Shown: positions 25,768 to 34,933, counted from the first letter of the stretch. The stretch is DNA of 64,000 bases from UBA5336 sp039818165 (GCA_039818165.1 JBCBUL010000001.1:124001-188000); one strand, 5' to 3'. Numbers and translations are program-made. Notes: generated from the letters alone by a model not told the origin.

Positions 25768-26655
25768 ATGTCCGCTGATATCATTGATGGTAAAATGATT
25801 GCGGCTGATGTCCGAAAGCGCGTTGCCGGTGCCGTTGATGCCTTGCCATCAGCCCCAACGCTCGCTGTCGTTCTTGTCGGCGAGAATGCCGCCAGCCAGG
25901 TTTATGTGCGCAACAAAATCCGCCAGACGGAAGACGCGGGCATGCGCTCTATCCACCGCCATTTGCCGGCGGATGCGACCCAGTTTGAGGTCGAGAATCT
26001 GATTGCAGACCTCAACGCTGATCCTGACGTCGATGGCATCCTGCTACAGTTGCCGTTGCCGAAACACCTTCACGAGGCGGGCGCAATCGAGAAAATCGAC
26101 CCTGCAAAGGATGTCGATGGACTGACCGAGGCGAGCGCCGGGCGTCTCGCGCTTGGCAAGCCGGGACTGCGTCCATGCACGCCCACTGGCTGCGTTATTC
26201 TCGCCAAACGTGCGCTCGGAGATGACCTGTCGGGCAAACATTGCGTCGTGATTGGCCGGTCGATCCTGGTTGGGAAGCCCGCAGCGCTTCTATTTCTTGC
26301 CGAAAACTGCACCGTAACGATTGCCCATTCCAGGACGGCTGATTTGGCTGCGGTATGTCGGCAAGCCGACATTCTCGTTCCGGCCGTGGGGCGCGCTCAG
26401 ATGGTGACGGAAGACTTCGTGAAACCCGGCGCTGTGGTCATCGATGTTGGCATCAATCGCATCGCGGCGCCCGAAAAGGGTGAGGGCAAGACCCGGTTGG
26501 TCGGCGATGCCGATTTTGAGGCCTGCTCGAAAGTCGCCGGCGCAATCACGCCCGTGCCCGGTGGGGTTGGTCCAATGACCATTGCGTGCCTTCTGCGCAA
26601 TACGGTTCTGGCGTCCTGTGACCGCCGCGGCTGGAGCGTTCCCGAAGGCCTGTAA
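25768..26655 (+). CDS. folD: Bifunctional methylenetetrahydrofolate dehydrogenase / cyclohydrolase
   Basis: 295 residues. Interconverts 5,10-methylene- and 10-formyl-tetrahydrofolate with NADP. Visible marks: YVRNKI with the catalytic Lys, DGILLQLPLP, KDVDGLTEAS, PCTPTGC, the cofactor loop VIGRSILVGKPAA, and PVPGGVGPMT. GGAGG lies six bases before the ATG. Length is normal for the family. It supplies one-carbon units for the purine steps catalysed elsewhere in the window. Confidence 0.97.
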   Translation: MSADIIDGKMIAADVRKRVAGAVDALPSAPTLAVVLVGENAASQVYVRNKIRQTEDAGMRSIHRHLPADATQFEVENLIADLNADPDVDGILLQLPLPKHLHEAGAIEKIDPAKDVDGLTEASAGRLALGKPGLRPCTPTGCVILAKRALGDDLSGKHCVVIGRSILVGKPAALLFLAENCTVTIAHSRTADLAAVCRQADILVPAVGRAQMVTEDFVKPGAVVIDVGINRIAAPEKGEGKTRLVGDADFEACSKVAGAITPVPGGVGPMTIACLLRNTVLASCDRRGWSVPEGL

Positions 26656-26767
26656 GTCTTTCGCGTTGCAGCATTTTCAGCAGGTGATGAGGCGAATATC
26701 GCCCATCGCGGGTCCTTCGCGTTCCGTTTGCGCAATCGCATGCTTCCAGTTTTGCAAAAATAGAAAC

Positions 26768-26781
26768 GAAATATCTATTTC
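26768..26781. promoter_or_regulatory. Palindrome upstream of the branched-chain dehydrogenase operon
   Basis: GAAATA-TC-TATTTC lies 79 bases before the E1alpha start in an A/T-rich stretch that stands out from its GC-rich surroundings. Bkd operons are commonly regulated by Lrp/AsnC-type proteins that bind A/T-rich sites. No regulator gene is adjacent. Confidence 0.4.
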
Positions 26782-26859
26782 GGCCTGATGCTTGCAGAAT
26801 CTATATCGCGAATGGCATATTATCTGGGAAAATAAAGCGAAAATAGTGAGGTAGACGAA

Positions 26860-28089
26860 ATGGGCCAGGCTGATCCGAAGATTACCGTACCCGCCCCAGC
26901 CTTCCGCCCTGGCGATACGCCGGACTTTTCCAAACTCGGTTTGCCGCGCCCCGGGGACCATCCGAAGCCAGATTGCCTGGTCGATGCAGCCGAGATCCGT
27001 GACCTTGCGTTCGGTCTGGTCAGCGTTCTGAATGAGAACGGGGAAGCTGAAGGTGAATGGGCACCAGATGTGTCGCCGGAGGCCCTGCGCGACAATCTGA
27101 AAACGATGCTTCTCACGCGCGCCTATGATGATCGCATGCTGAAAATGCAACGGACCAAACGGCTCAGCTTTTACATGAAATGCCTTGGCGAGGAGGCCGT
27201 TGCCATTGCAGCCGCCCACGCCCTCGAAGACACGGACATGCTGTTCCCCAGCTACCGCCAGCAAGGCGCGCTCCTCCAGCGCGGCGGCGATTTGGTGGAC
27301 ATGATGTGCCACTGCATTTCCAACTCGCGCGACAATCTCAAAGGCCGCCAGTTGCCCGTGCACTATACCAACAAGGACCTCAATTGGTTCTCGGTGTCCG
27401 GCAATCTCGGCACGCAGTTCCCGCAGGCTGTGGGCTGGTCCATGGCCAGCGCCCTGAAGGGAGAAACTGCCATTGCCTGCTCGTGGATTGGCGATGGGAC
27501 GACGGCGGAAGGCGATTTCCACGCAGCAATGACGCTGGCCAGCACCTATAACGCGCCTGTGGTTCTGAATGTGGTCAACAATCAGTGGGCCATTTCGATG
27601 CACAATTCGATCTCCGGCGGCAAGGCGCCCAGCTTTGCGGCGAAGGCAATCGGCTATGGCATTCCGGGCATTCGCGTTGACGGTAATGATTATCTGGCGG
27701 TCTATGCCGTGACCCAATGGGCGGCGGAGCGCGCGCGAAACGGTGGCGGTCCGACCCTGATCGAGACCTATACCTATCGCGGTGAAGCCCATTCAACGTC
27801 CGATGATCCCTCCAAATACCGACCCAAGGATGAGTATGACGCCTGGCCACTGGGTGATCCGGTCGAACGGTTGCGTACTCATTTGATCAAGGCTGGGGTC
27901 TGGAGCGATGCTGACCATGATGCCTGGGCGGCAGAGTGTAAGGAGACCGTTTCGGCGGCGTGGAAAGAGGCATTGTCCTACGGCACGCTGGAAGAAGGGC
28001 CCCACGCGCCAGTGCCAACCATGTTCGAAGATGTCTTCGTGGATCAGCCCTGGAACTTGCGCCGTCAGCGCCAGGAACTCGGCGTTTAA
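26860..28089 (+). CDS. bkdA1: Branched-chain 2-oxoacid dehydrogenase E1 component, alpha subunit
   Basis: 409 residues. Decarboxylates the keto acids of Val, Leu and Ile using thiamine diphosphate and passes the acyl group to E2. The ThDP motif starts GDGTTAEGD (about 211) and closes with NN in VVNNQWAIS (about 239). YRGEAHSTSDDPSKYR carries the phosphorylation-loop-like His/Ser region. The roughly 80-residue N-terminal extension before DNLKTMLLTRAYDDRM separates it from pyruvate dehydrogenase E1alpha. First gene of a four-gene operon, starting after GTGAGGT. Confidence 0.93.
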   Translation: MGQADPKITVPAPAFRPGDTPDFSKLGLPRPGDHPKPDCLVDAAEIRDLAFGLVSVLNENGEAEGEWAPDVSPEALRDNLKTMLLTRAYDDRMLKMQRTKRLSFYMKCLGEEAVAIAAAHALEDTDMLFPSYRQQGALLQRGGDLVDMMCHCISNSRDNLKGRQLPVHYTNKDLNWFSVSGNLGTQFPQAVGWSMASALKGETAIACSWIGDGTTAEGDFHAAMTLASTYNAPVVLNVVNNQWAISMHNSISGGKAPSFAAKAIGYGIPGIRVDGNDYLAVYAVTQWAAERARNGGGPTLIETYTYRGEAHSTSDDPSKYRPKDEYDAWPLGDPVERLRTHLIKAGVWSDADHDAWAAECKETVSAAWKEALSYGTLEEGPHAPVPTMFEDVFVDQPWNLRRQRQELGV

Positions 28090-28122
28090 GCCTCAAATCC
28101 AGACTCAAGCGGGAGTGCCTTC

Positions 28123-29139
28123 ATGCCTCAAATGAACATGATGCAGGCGCTGACAGACGCCATAGACACGCTTCTTGCCCATGACGAGAGCATCGTCACA
28201 TTTGGCGAAGATGTGGGCTATTTCGGCGGCGTTTTCGGCGTCACGCGTGGCCTGCAGGAAAAGTATGGCTCCACACGCGTATTTGACGCGCCAATCAATG
28301 AGGGCGCGATCATTGCCATGGCCATGGGCATGGCGACCAACGGCATGCGCCCCATCGCGGAAATCCAGTTCGCGGACTACATCTTCCCCGGCTTCGACCA
28401 GATTATCTCTGAGCTCACCCGCATCCGCTATCGCTCGGCAGGCCAGTACACCGCGCCGGTGACCATTCGCACGCCCTGCGGCGGCGGCATTTATGGCGGG
28501 CAGACCCATTCCATGAGCCCGGAAGCCTTCTTCACGCACATTCCCGGACTCGTTGTGGCCATGCCGTCCAACCCTTATGACGCCAAGGGCCTGCTCATTG
28601 CCTGCACGGAAAGCGATGATCCGGCGCTCTTCTTTGAGCCAAAGCGGCTTTACAACGGCCCTTTCGACGGTGATCCGCACAAGCCGCAATCGTCCTGGAA
28701 AGACCATCCCAAGGGCAATGTGCCGGAAGGCCGTTACACCGTCCCGATCGGCGTGGCCGATGTGGTGCGCGAGGGCAGCGATGTCACGGTCATTGTGTAC
28801 GGCACCATGGTGCATGTGGCGCTGGCGGCGGCCGAGGCTGAAAACGTCGACGCAGAGATCATCGACCTGCGCACGCTCATTCCCTACGACATTGATACGG
28901 TCGCCCGCTCGGTCCAGAAGACCGGTCGTTGCGTGATCCTGCATGAGGCCCAGCGCACCAGTGGTTTTGGCGCTGAACTCGCCGCCCAAATCCAGGAAGA
29001 CTGTTTCTACCACCTGGAAGCCCCGATCCAGCGCGTGACGGGGTGGGACACACCCTATCCCCATGCCCATGAGTGGAGTTATTTCCCCGGCCAGGAACGC
29101 GTGGCGCGCGCGCTCAAGAAAACCGTGGAGTTCGCATAA
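28123..29139 (+). CDS. bkdA2: Branched-chain 2-oxoacid dehydrogenase E1 component, beta subunit
   Basis: 338 residues, normal for the family. VTFGEDVGYFGGVFGVTRGL gives the ThDP-binding Glu; later come PIAEIQFADYIFPGFDQI, RTPCGGGIYGGQTHS and the C-terminal RVTGWDTPYPHA that separates this group from pyruvate dehydrogenase beta. It forms the alpha2beta2 E1 with the preceding gene. 33 bases follow the E1alpha stop. Its stop shares a base with the E2 start (TAATG), so the two are translationally coupled. Confidence 0.95.
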   Translation: MPQMNMMQALTDAIDTLLAHDESIVTFGEDVGYFGGVFGVTRGLQEKYGSTRVFDAPINEGAIIAMAMGMATNGMRPIAEIQFADYIFPGFDQIISELTRIRYRSAGQYTAPVTIRTPCGGGIYGGQTHSMSPEAFFTHIPGLVVAMPSNPYDAKGLLIACTESDDPALFFEPKRLYNGPFDGDPHKPQSSWKDHPKGNVPEGRYTVPIGVADVVREGSDVTVIVYGTMVHVALAAAEAENVDAEIIDLRTLIPYDIDTVARSVQKTGRCVILHEAQRTSGFGAELAAQIQEDCFYHLEAPIQRVTGWDTPYPHAHEWSYFPGQERVARALKKTVEFA

Positions 29140-30419
29140 TGGGCGAGTACAAGCTGCGCATGCCGGATGTCGGTGAGGGCGTTGTCGAGGCCGAGATTGT
29201 CGCCTGGCATGTGAAAGTCGGCGATATGGTCGAGGAAGATCAGGACCTGGTCGATGTGATGACCGACAAGGCAACCGTGGAAATCCCCGCGCCGGTTTCG
29301 GGGAAGGTTACGGCGCTCTTGGGTGAGCCCGGCGACGTGATTGCCGTGGGCACAGAGATCCTGACTATTGGGTCCGATGCGGGCGCCGAAGTCGAAACGC
29401 CGGAGAAGGCTGAAGTTAAACCAGAGCCCGCTCATAAAGATGAGGCGTTCGCTGAAATCACGCCCAAGGCGCCCGAGCCAAGACCTGCGCCGGCCCCGAA
29501 GCCGATGCCTGCCCCGATTACGCCTGCGCCAGCGGGCACGAAACCGCTCGCTAGTCCCGCCGTGCGTGCCCGCGCTTTGGAGTTGGATATAGATCTTGCT
29601 GCCATCCCCGGCACGGGGCCGGCTGGCCGTATCCTTCGCGAAGACCTTGAAGACTTCGCCGCTGCCGGAGGGAGACTGGTTTCGAAATCAGGTGGCGGCT
29701 CAACTTCCAACAACGCGCCGCGCACCGGCGTTGCTGAAGAGCGCGTCATCGGGCTGCGCCGCAAGATCGCTCAGAATATGGACGCGGCCTGGTCGATTCC
29801 GATGATCACCTATGTGGAGGAGATCGATGTCACCGAGGTCGAGGCCCTCCGCAAATCCTTGAACGCCGACAAGTCTGAAAGTCAGCCGAAGCTGACACTG
29901 CTTCCGTTTTTGGCCACCGCGCTGGCGAAAGCCCTGCCAGACGTGCCCCAGGCCAATGCCCATTTCGATGCCGAGGCGGGCACCCTGACCAAATTCGACG
30001 CCGCCCATATCGGCATCGCCACCGCTACGCCAAACGGCCTGATGGTCCCCGTCCTTCGCCATGCCGAGGCCATGGACGTCTGGCAGATGGCAGGCGAAAT
30101 CGGCCGCCTTTCTGCGGCAGCGCGCGATGGCAACGCCAAGCGCGAAGAACTGACGGGTTCATCCATAACCATCACATCGCTTGGCGCGATCGGCGGCGTG
30201 GTGACGACCCCGCTCATCAATGTGCCCGAAACGGCTATCATCGGCGTGAACAAGATGGTCGAACGGCCCGTCTTCGACGGCGCAGGACGCGTTGTGCCGC
30301 GCCTGTTCATGAATTTGAGCTCCAGCTTCGACCACCGCATCGTTGATGGCTATGATGCAGCCCAACTGATCCAGAAAATTCGCGCCCTGCTGGAAAGCCC
30401 GGCGCGGCTGTTTATGTAG
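29139..30419 (+). CDS. bkdB: Branched-chain 2-oxoacid dehydrogenase E2 (dihydrolipoamide acyltransferase)
   Basis: 426 residues. One N-terminal lipoyl domain (1-75) with the lipoylated Lys44 in TDKATVEI; an Ala/Pro-rich linker (about 90-135); a peripheral-subunit-binding domain (about 139-174, SPAVRARALELD, GTGPAGRI); then the catalytic domain ending in SSSFDHRIVDG with the active-site His near 399. A single lipoyl domain suits branched-chain E2s. Forms the multimeric core that binds E1 and E3 encoded next to it. Confidence 0.95.
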   Translation: MGEYKLRMPDVGEGVVEAEIVAWHVKVGDMVEEDQDLVDVMTDKATVEIPAPVSGKVTALLGEPGDVIAVGTEILTIGSDAGAEVETPEKAEVKPEPAHKDEAFAEITPKAPEPRPAPAPKPMPAPITPAPAGTKPLASPAVRARALELDIDLAAIPGTGPAGRILREDLEDFAAAGGRLVSKSGGGSTSNNAPRTGVAEERVIGLRRKIAQNMDAAWSIPMITYVEEIDVTEVEALRKSLNADKSESQPKLTLLPFLATALAKALPDVPQANAHFDAEAGTLTKFDAAHIGIATATPNGLMVPVLRHAEAMDVWQMAGEIGRLSAAARDGNAKREELTGSSITITSLGAIGGVVTTPLINVPETAIIGVNKMVERPVFDGAGRVVPRLFMNLSSSFDHRIVDGYDAAQLIQKIRALLESPARLFM

Positions 30420-30426
30420 GCGCCCG

Positions 30427-31854
30427 ATGACCACCCAAAAAACCTGCCACACCCTCGTTGTGGGCGGCGGCCCCGGAGGTTATCCAGCAGCGATCCGCGC
30501 AGGCCAGTTGGGCCTCGACACCATCATCGTTGAGGCCGAGCGCCTCGGCGGCACCTGCCTTATTCGCGGCTGCATCCCGTCCAAGGCGATCATCCACGCC
30601 GCCTCCAAGGTTGAAGAGATGCGCCACCACGCCAATGGTGGGGCCGGATCCATGGGTATCACGCTGAGCTCGGCCCCTGTGCTCGACATGGCGGGCCTCC
30701 GGAGCTGGAAAGACAGCATCGTCGACAAGCTCTCGGGCGGTGTCGGCGGACTCTTGAAAGCGGCCAAGGTGCAACGCATCCAGGGCTGGGCCACGTTCAA
30801 GACCGCGAAAACCTGCGTGGTGGCCACAGAGGACGGCGAGATTGAAATCACCGCCGAAAACGTGATCCTCGCCACGGGAAGCAGCGAGACGGAGCTGCCC
30901 TTCCTGCCTTTCAATGAGGACGTGATCAGTTCCACCGGCGCGCTGGACCTGACTGAGGTGCCCGAAACCCTGGCCGTCATCGGCGCGGGCTATATCGGCC
31001 TCGAGCTCGGCATCGCCTTCGCCAAGCTGGGCTCAAAGGTCACCTTCGTCGAGATGGGTGATGCGATCCTGCCGTCCTATGACACCGAGCTGACGCGCCC
31101 GGTCGCTGGCTGGCTTAAAGCCCATGGCGTGGACGTCCACCTCGGCGCGAAAGCCACGGGTAAGGGCACATCCAAGGGCAAGCAGGTCCTCAAATTCGAA
31201 GACAAGGATGGCAAGGCGCGCACGACCCGGGCCGACAAGATCCTCGTGGCCGTTGGGCGCCGCCCGCGCACCGAAGGCTGGGGGCTGGAAACCATGGGCC
31301 TCGATATGGATGGCCCTTTCATCAAGGTGAATGCGCGCTGTGAAACCGCCATGCGCGGCGTCTATGCCATTGGCGATGTCACCGGCGAGCCGATGCTGGC
31401 CCACCGCGCCACGGCCATGGGCGAAGCGGCCGCTGAGATTATTGCAGGCCAAAAGCGAGTGTTTGATCCTCGCGCCGTGGCAGCGGTTTGCTTCACCGAG
31501 CCTGAAATCGTCGGTGTGGGCCTGACGCCCGATGAGGCGAAAGCCGAAGGCGAAGAGGTGATCGTCGGCAAGTTCCCCATGGCGGCGTCGGGCCGGGCGC
31601 TATCCATGGAGGCCGGAGACAGCAAGGGCATGGTGCGCATCACAGCGCGCAAGTCAGACCATGTGATCCTCGGCATCCATGCTGTGGGTGCACACGTTGC
31701 AGAGCTTTCCGGCGAGTTTGCCCTGGCGATGGAAATGGGCGCGGTCCTGGAAGACCTCGCGGGCACGATCCACGTCCACCCGACGCTCAGCGAGACCGTT
31801 ATGGAAAGCGCGCTATCGGCGCTGGGGCATCCCATTCACATCGCTGCGCGCTAG
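30427..31854 (+). CDS. lpdV: Dihydrolipoyl dehydrogenase (E3)
   Basis: 475-residue flavoprotein that re-oxidises the E2 lipoyl group with NAD. FAD site VVGGGPGGYPAA, redox disulfide C44-x4-C49 (GGTCLIRGC), NAD site VIGAGYIGLELG, and the C-terminal catalytic HVHPTLSE. Usually Ala stands at GGGPGGY-x-A as here, with Pro at the third place. Only seven bases after bkdB, completing the operon. A GC-rich imperfect stem over the stop region (31853-31875) lies between it and the convergent gene but lacks a U-run. Confidence 0.95.
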   Translation: MTTQKTCHTLVVGGGPGGYPAAIRAGQLGLDTIIVEAERLGGTCLIRGCIPSKAIIHAASKVEEMRHHANGGAGSMGITLSSAPVLDMAGLRSWKDSIVDKLSGGVGGLLKAAKVQRIQGWATFKTAKTCVVATEDGEIEITAENVILATGSSETELPFLPFNEDVISSTGALDLTEVPETLAVIGAGYIGLELGIAFAKLGSKVTFVEMGDAILPSYDTELTRPVAGWLKAHGVDVHLGAKATGKGTSKGKQVLKFEDKDGKARTTRADKILVAVGRRPRTEGWGLETMGLDMDGPFIKVNARCETAMRGVYAIGDVTGEPMLAHRATAMGEAAAEIIAGQKRVFDPRAVAAVCFTEPEIVGVGLTPDEAKAEGEEVIVGKFPMAASGRALSMEAGDSKGMVRITARKSDHVILGIHAVGAHVAELSGEFALAMEMGAVLEDLAGTIHVHPTLSETVMESALSALGHPIHIAAR

Positions 31855-31861
31855 GCCGCCA

Positions 31862-32419
31862 TCATCCGGTGGCCTCTGCCGCTTCGATGCCATCAAGGAG
31901 GTCGTCAATCTCCTCGGTTTCTCTTTCGGAAACCGTGCTCCACGGCACAGCACCGCCACCATTCTCGGCCTGCAGCTTCAGCTTCTCAAGGTCCTGGCGG
32001 ATCGATAGCTCCATGATGCGCGTCTCGTTCTCGACAATGAGAGGCAGCGTATCGCCCGGATAGACGGTAGTTTCTTCCAGAACCACGCTGCAGGATACGG
32101 CCGTTTCCCTTTGCAAGGTGTAGTGCGTGCGCCCAAGCTTGGCGTGGGACACTTTCCGGCCCCTTGTCCGTGTTGTGTAGGTATAGGTTTGCGGAAACTG
32201 GCGATCCAGAACGTCGAATTGAAACCTCACCGGCAGGTCGGCATGGGTTGCGTGGAAGCGGTTCGAATCTCTGTTCTCTGCTTCAATCTGAAAGCCGCGA
32301 GCAATGAGGCGGTTTGTTGGTTTTGAAAGATCGAGCAAATCGAAAACGGTCTCTATGGACGCGTTGATCTGTACTTTTGCGGCGTGAATCACTTCCTGAG
32401 TGGTCGGGTTTTTGGCCAT
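31862..32419 (-). CDS. SRPBCC/START-like domain protein, hypothetical
   Basis: 185 residues. The N-terminal part IHAAKVQINASIETVFDLLDLS looks like the first strand and helix of SRPBCC (polyketide cyclase/START-like) proteins, followed by several beta-strand-like stretches and a C-terminal helix LSIRQDLEKLKLQAE. There is no signal peptide. A ligand cannot be named. Tail-to-tail with lpdV, eight bases apart. Confidence 0.5.
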   Translation of the reverse strand: MAKNPTTQEVIHAAKVQINASIETVFDLLDLSKPTNRLIARGFQIEAENRDSNRFHATHADLPVRFQFDVLDRQFPQTYTYTTRTRGRKVSHAKLGRTHYTLQRETAVSCSVVLEETTVYPGDTLPLIVENETRIMELSIRQDLEKLKLQAENGGGAVPWSTVSERETEEIDDLLDGIEAAEATG

Positions 32420-32566
32420 GGCGCACCCCTTCCGTGTTGGGTGAGCTTCGCTCAGATCGGTTGAAGTCGCCCTAAGCGCTGGCTTGAAAATCAGGGCGAT
32501 TTCTGAAGACCGGGTTCACCAGTGCTCCGCACGGCCTAAGTCAAAAATGTAGCCGAGGAGTGCGCC

Positions 32567-33454
32567 ATGTCCGATGACTTTAAGCCGATCGCGATTCCGC
32601 AGGGGGCCTATGACCTTTACGATGCCTATGCCCATGGGCAGATCGACCGGCGCAGCTTCTTTTCCGGGCTCGGTAAGTTTGCGGTCGGTGGGGTGAGCGT
32701 TGCCGCCCTCGCCGGCTGTCTTATGCCGAACTATGAAGTCGAACAGACCCGTGAGGCCGATGGCGCCTTCGAAGCCGAGATGGTGACTTATGCGTCGCCC
32801 CGGGGCGCGGGGGAGATGGCGGGTTATCTCGTTCGGCCTTCGGGGGGCACCGCGCCAGTGGGCGGTGTGGTTGTCATCCATGAAAACCGGGGCCTCAACC
32901 CCCACATCAAGGATGTGGCGCGGCGCGCTGCGGCCGCGGGCTATGTCGCTTTCGCGCCGGACGCACTCTACCCCCTCGGCGGCTATCCCGGCACCGATGA
33001 TGAGGGCCGCGAATTGCAGCGCCAGCGTGACCGGGGCGAAATGGTGGCTGACTTCATGGCCGCGGCGGACTTCCTGCGGGGCCATTCTGCCACGACCGAC
33101 AAGATAGGCTGTGTTGGCTTCTGTTTTGGCGGAGCGGTGGCCAATCTCATGGCCGTGCGCCAGCCCTGGCTCTCAGCTGCGGTGCCCTATTATGGCGGCT
33201 GGCCGGATGCGGAGGAAGCGGCGCAGGTCGAGGTGCCGCTGCAGATCCATCTCGCAAGCGAGGACCAGCGCGTCAACGCCGGTTGGCCGCTCTATGAAGC
33301 CGCGCTGAAAGCGGCTGGCGCGGACTATGAGATGTTCATGTATGAAGGCGCCCAGCACGGCTTCCACAACGACACCACAGGCCGCTTCGACCCGGATATG
33401 GCCGCCCTGGCATGGTCAAGGACGCTGGCGTTTTTTGGCGCGCATTTGGTGTAG
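32567..33454 (+). CDS. Dienelactone hydrolase family protein, Tat-type lipoprotein
   Basis: 295 residues. The catalytic triad of dienelactone hydrolases is present: Cys186 in GFCFGG, Asp in SEDQRVN and His in AQHGFHN; HENRG near 105-109 also fits. Unusually, the signal begins only after a 27-residue hydrophilic N-terminus: twin Arg28-Arg29 (DRRSFF), a hydrophobic stretch and a lipobox-like ALAGC with Cys51. That suggests Tat export of a folded enzyme anchored as a lipoprotein, as seen in other YghX/DLH homologues. GAGGAG precedes the ATG. Substrate unknown. Confidence 0.85.
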   Translation: MSDDFKPIAIPQGAYDLYDAYAHGQIDRRSFFSGLGKFAVGGVSVAALAGCLMPNYEVEQTREADGAFEAEMVTYASPRGAGEMAGYLVRPSGGTAPVGGVVVIHENRGLNPHIKDVARRAAAAGYVAFAPDALYPLGGYPGTDDEGRELQRQRDRGEMVADFMAAADFLRGHSATTDKIGCVGFCFGGAVANLMAVRQPWLSAAVPYYGGWPDAEEAAQVEVPLQIHLASEDQRVNAGWPLYEAALKAAGADYEMFMYEGAQHGFHNDTTGRFDPDMAALAWSRTLAFFGAHLV

Positions 33455-33694
33455 GGCAGTCAGGACTTGGCCCTTAACCGCCGTTGGGCCGTGTCGTTGT
33501 GAATGGCTTGGTTCGCCGAAGTTGGACGTCGATTAATCGGTGCAGATTTGGAGAATGCAGTTTTTGAATCGGGTTTTTGGAGCGCCGCTTCCGTGTGCTG
33601 AGTCGGGATATCAGAAAAGTATCGCTGACGCCACAACGGCAAAGAGCGACACCAAACACGTCTCTGATATCGTTCGCCTGTGCCGGACTTGTGG
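33455..33694. other. Convergent gap with a spaced inverted repeat
   Basis: No convincing gene. The stretch holds a CGATTAATCG palindrome (33530-33539) and two perfect 9-base arms, GATATCAGA (33607-33615) and its complement (33663-33671), 47 bases apart. I see no clear terminator with a U-run. Confidence 0.5.
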
Positions 33695-34933
33695 CTACTC
33701 GAATAACGCTGCCAATAGGTTTTTAGCCAGATTGTCGAGGCCTTCCCCATCCTTCGTCGGGACCCGTCCGGTGATCTCGAGCGTGACCAGGTGGGTCAGG
33801 ATCAAGCTCAGCAGTTGGGCATCCAGGCGGCTAATCTTGCCGCGTGGGCTCTTAAGCGCGTTCAACAGCTGGAGCGACGTTTGCCCCGTCCTTGCCAGCA
33901 GGCCCTGTGCCAGGGTGAGGGTCTCTGGTGCCTGGGCAGCGGACAGCATAAGGCCCTGTATCGCCGCAAATTCTGAATGGGGGAGTAAAGGTGTTTGGGG
34001 GTGTTCCCGCTCGAAATACGCCGACAGTTCTGCGATCGTGAGTGAGCGAGGCTCTGGCACGCTCTTGATCGCCCTGTCCTTGGCAGACGCAAAGATCGTC
34101 CGGAATGCAGCGGTGAGATAGGCTTGCCGTGATCCAAAGAAGTGTTGAACGGACGAGACCGAGAGGCCCGACCTGCGCGCGATCTCGCGAAAGGTTGCCG
34201 CATCAGCGCCGGCCTCTAGGACTGTTTTCACGGTGGTGCCGAGGATCAGCCTGGCCGTTTCGTGATTTGAAACATCCAACGGCGCCATATCCAGGCCCGC
34301 AACCTGCTCGGCATGCGCACGGACCGCACTGTCGGTGCCCGTTTCCGGCGTCATGCCAGAGACGCGGACGGTGAAGCGGTTCACCAGGGCCAACGCCCAG
34401 GTGTCGAAAGCTCCGGGCGACTGGAAGACCTGGTAACCGAAGCGCAGTGCCAGGCTGAGGGCCTGCACAATCGCTGCCTTCAGCCGGTGCAGTCCAGATC
34501 GGCGCAAGAGTGCGTCCCAATACAGATGTTCAGCCTCGAAGCCTGCGCCGAAGCGCGTTGTTTTGTCCAGCCGCGCGCTCTCGATCACGTCCTTCCAGAA
34601 AAGAGCTTGCCCGCCCGGGTGTTCCGAAATGAGCTGGCGCGTGGTGATGAACACAAGTGGCGCGATGTCTGCTGTTTGCGCGCCCTGAATCTCCAGCGTT
34701 TTGCGCTGGTTGTTCCAAAAGTCCGCTGCCGCGCGGTCAGCCTGTCGCCGCGCCTCATCGATCAGTTCCGCAAGGGACCCAAACGTGTAGTTGATTGCCG
34801 ATGCGGAAACCCCTGCACTGCCTGCTACGGTGCGAGATGATAGCGACAGTGCTCGCGCTTCAGCCGAGGCCGCATAAACGGCCTGGACAAGCTTGGCAGC
34901 TGTTTTTCCATCGGCGGTGGAGGAGCCAGTCAT
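33695..34933 (-). CDS. Tandem (double-headed) TetR family regulator
   Basis: 412 residues, about twice the usual TetR length. Two separate helix-turn-helix domains are visible: the first at about 12-60 (SSRTVAGSAGVSASAINYTFGS), the second at about 224-280 (FREIARRSGLSVSSVQHFFGS), each followed by a helical ligand-binding half. The fusion keeps the order HTH-LBD-HTH-LBD with no stop between. It is divergent from the TonB receptor, and the shared upstream region has a 20-base palindrome, so it probably controls the receptor-phosphatase-phytase genes and itself. Confidence 0.85.
   Translation of the reverse strand: MTGSSTADGKTAAKLVQAVYAASAEARALSLSSRTVAGSAGVSASAINYTFGSLAELIDEARRQADRAAADFWNNQRKTLEIQGAQTADIAPLVFITTRQLISEHPGGQALFWKDVIESARLDKTTRFGAGFEAEHLYWDALLRRSGLHRLKAAIVQALSLALRFGYQVFQSPGAFDTWALALVNRFTVRVSGMTPETGTDSAVRAHAEQVAGLDMAPLDVSNHETARLILGTTVKTVLEAGADAATFREIARRSGLSVSSVQHFFGSRQAYLTAAFRTIFASAKDRAIKSVPEPRSLTIAELSAYFEREHPQTPLLPHSEFAAIQGLMLSAAQAPETLTLAQGLLARTGQTSLQLLNALKSPRGKISRLDAQLLSLILTHLVTLEITGRVPTKDGEGLDNLAKNLLAALFE

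Noticed and set aside
31853..31875. GC-rich stem at the lpdV end as a terminator
   Set aside because: Stem is present (8 pairs with one G-U) but no U-run follows on either strand, so it is noted only in the lpdV entry.
32255..32275. GGTTCGAATC resembling a tRNA T-loop
   Set aside because: It lies inside the SRPBCC-like gene on the other strand; no acceptor, D or anticodon stems can be built around it.
33460..33750. Minus-strand open frame of 96 codons after the dienelactone hydrolase
   Set aside because: It overlaps the end of the TetR gene, has low-complexity basic composition and no recognisable domain; likely a chance frame.
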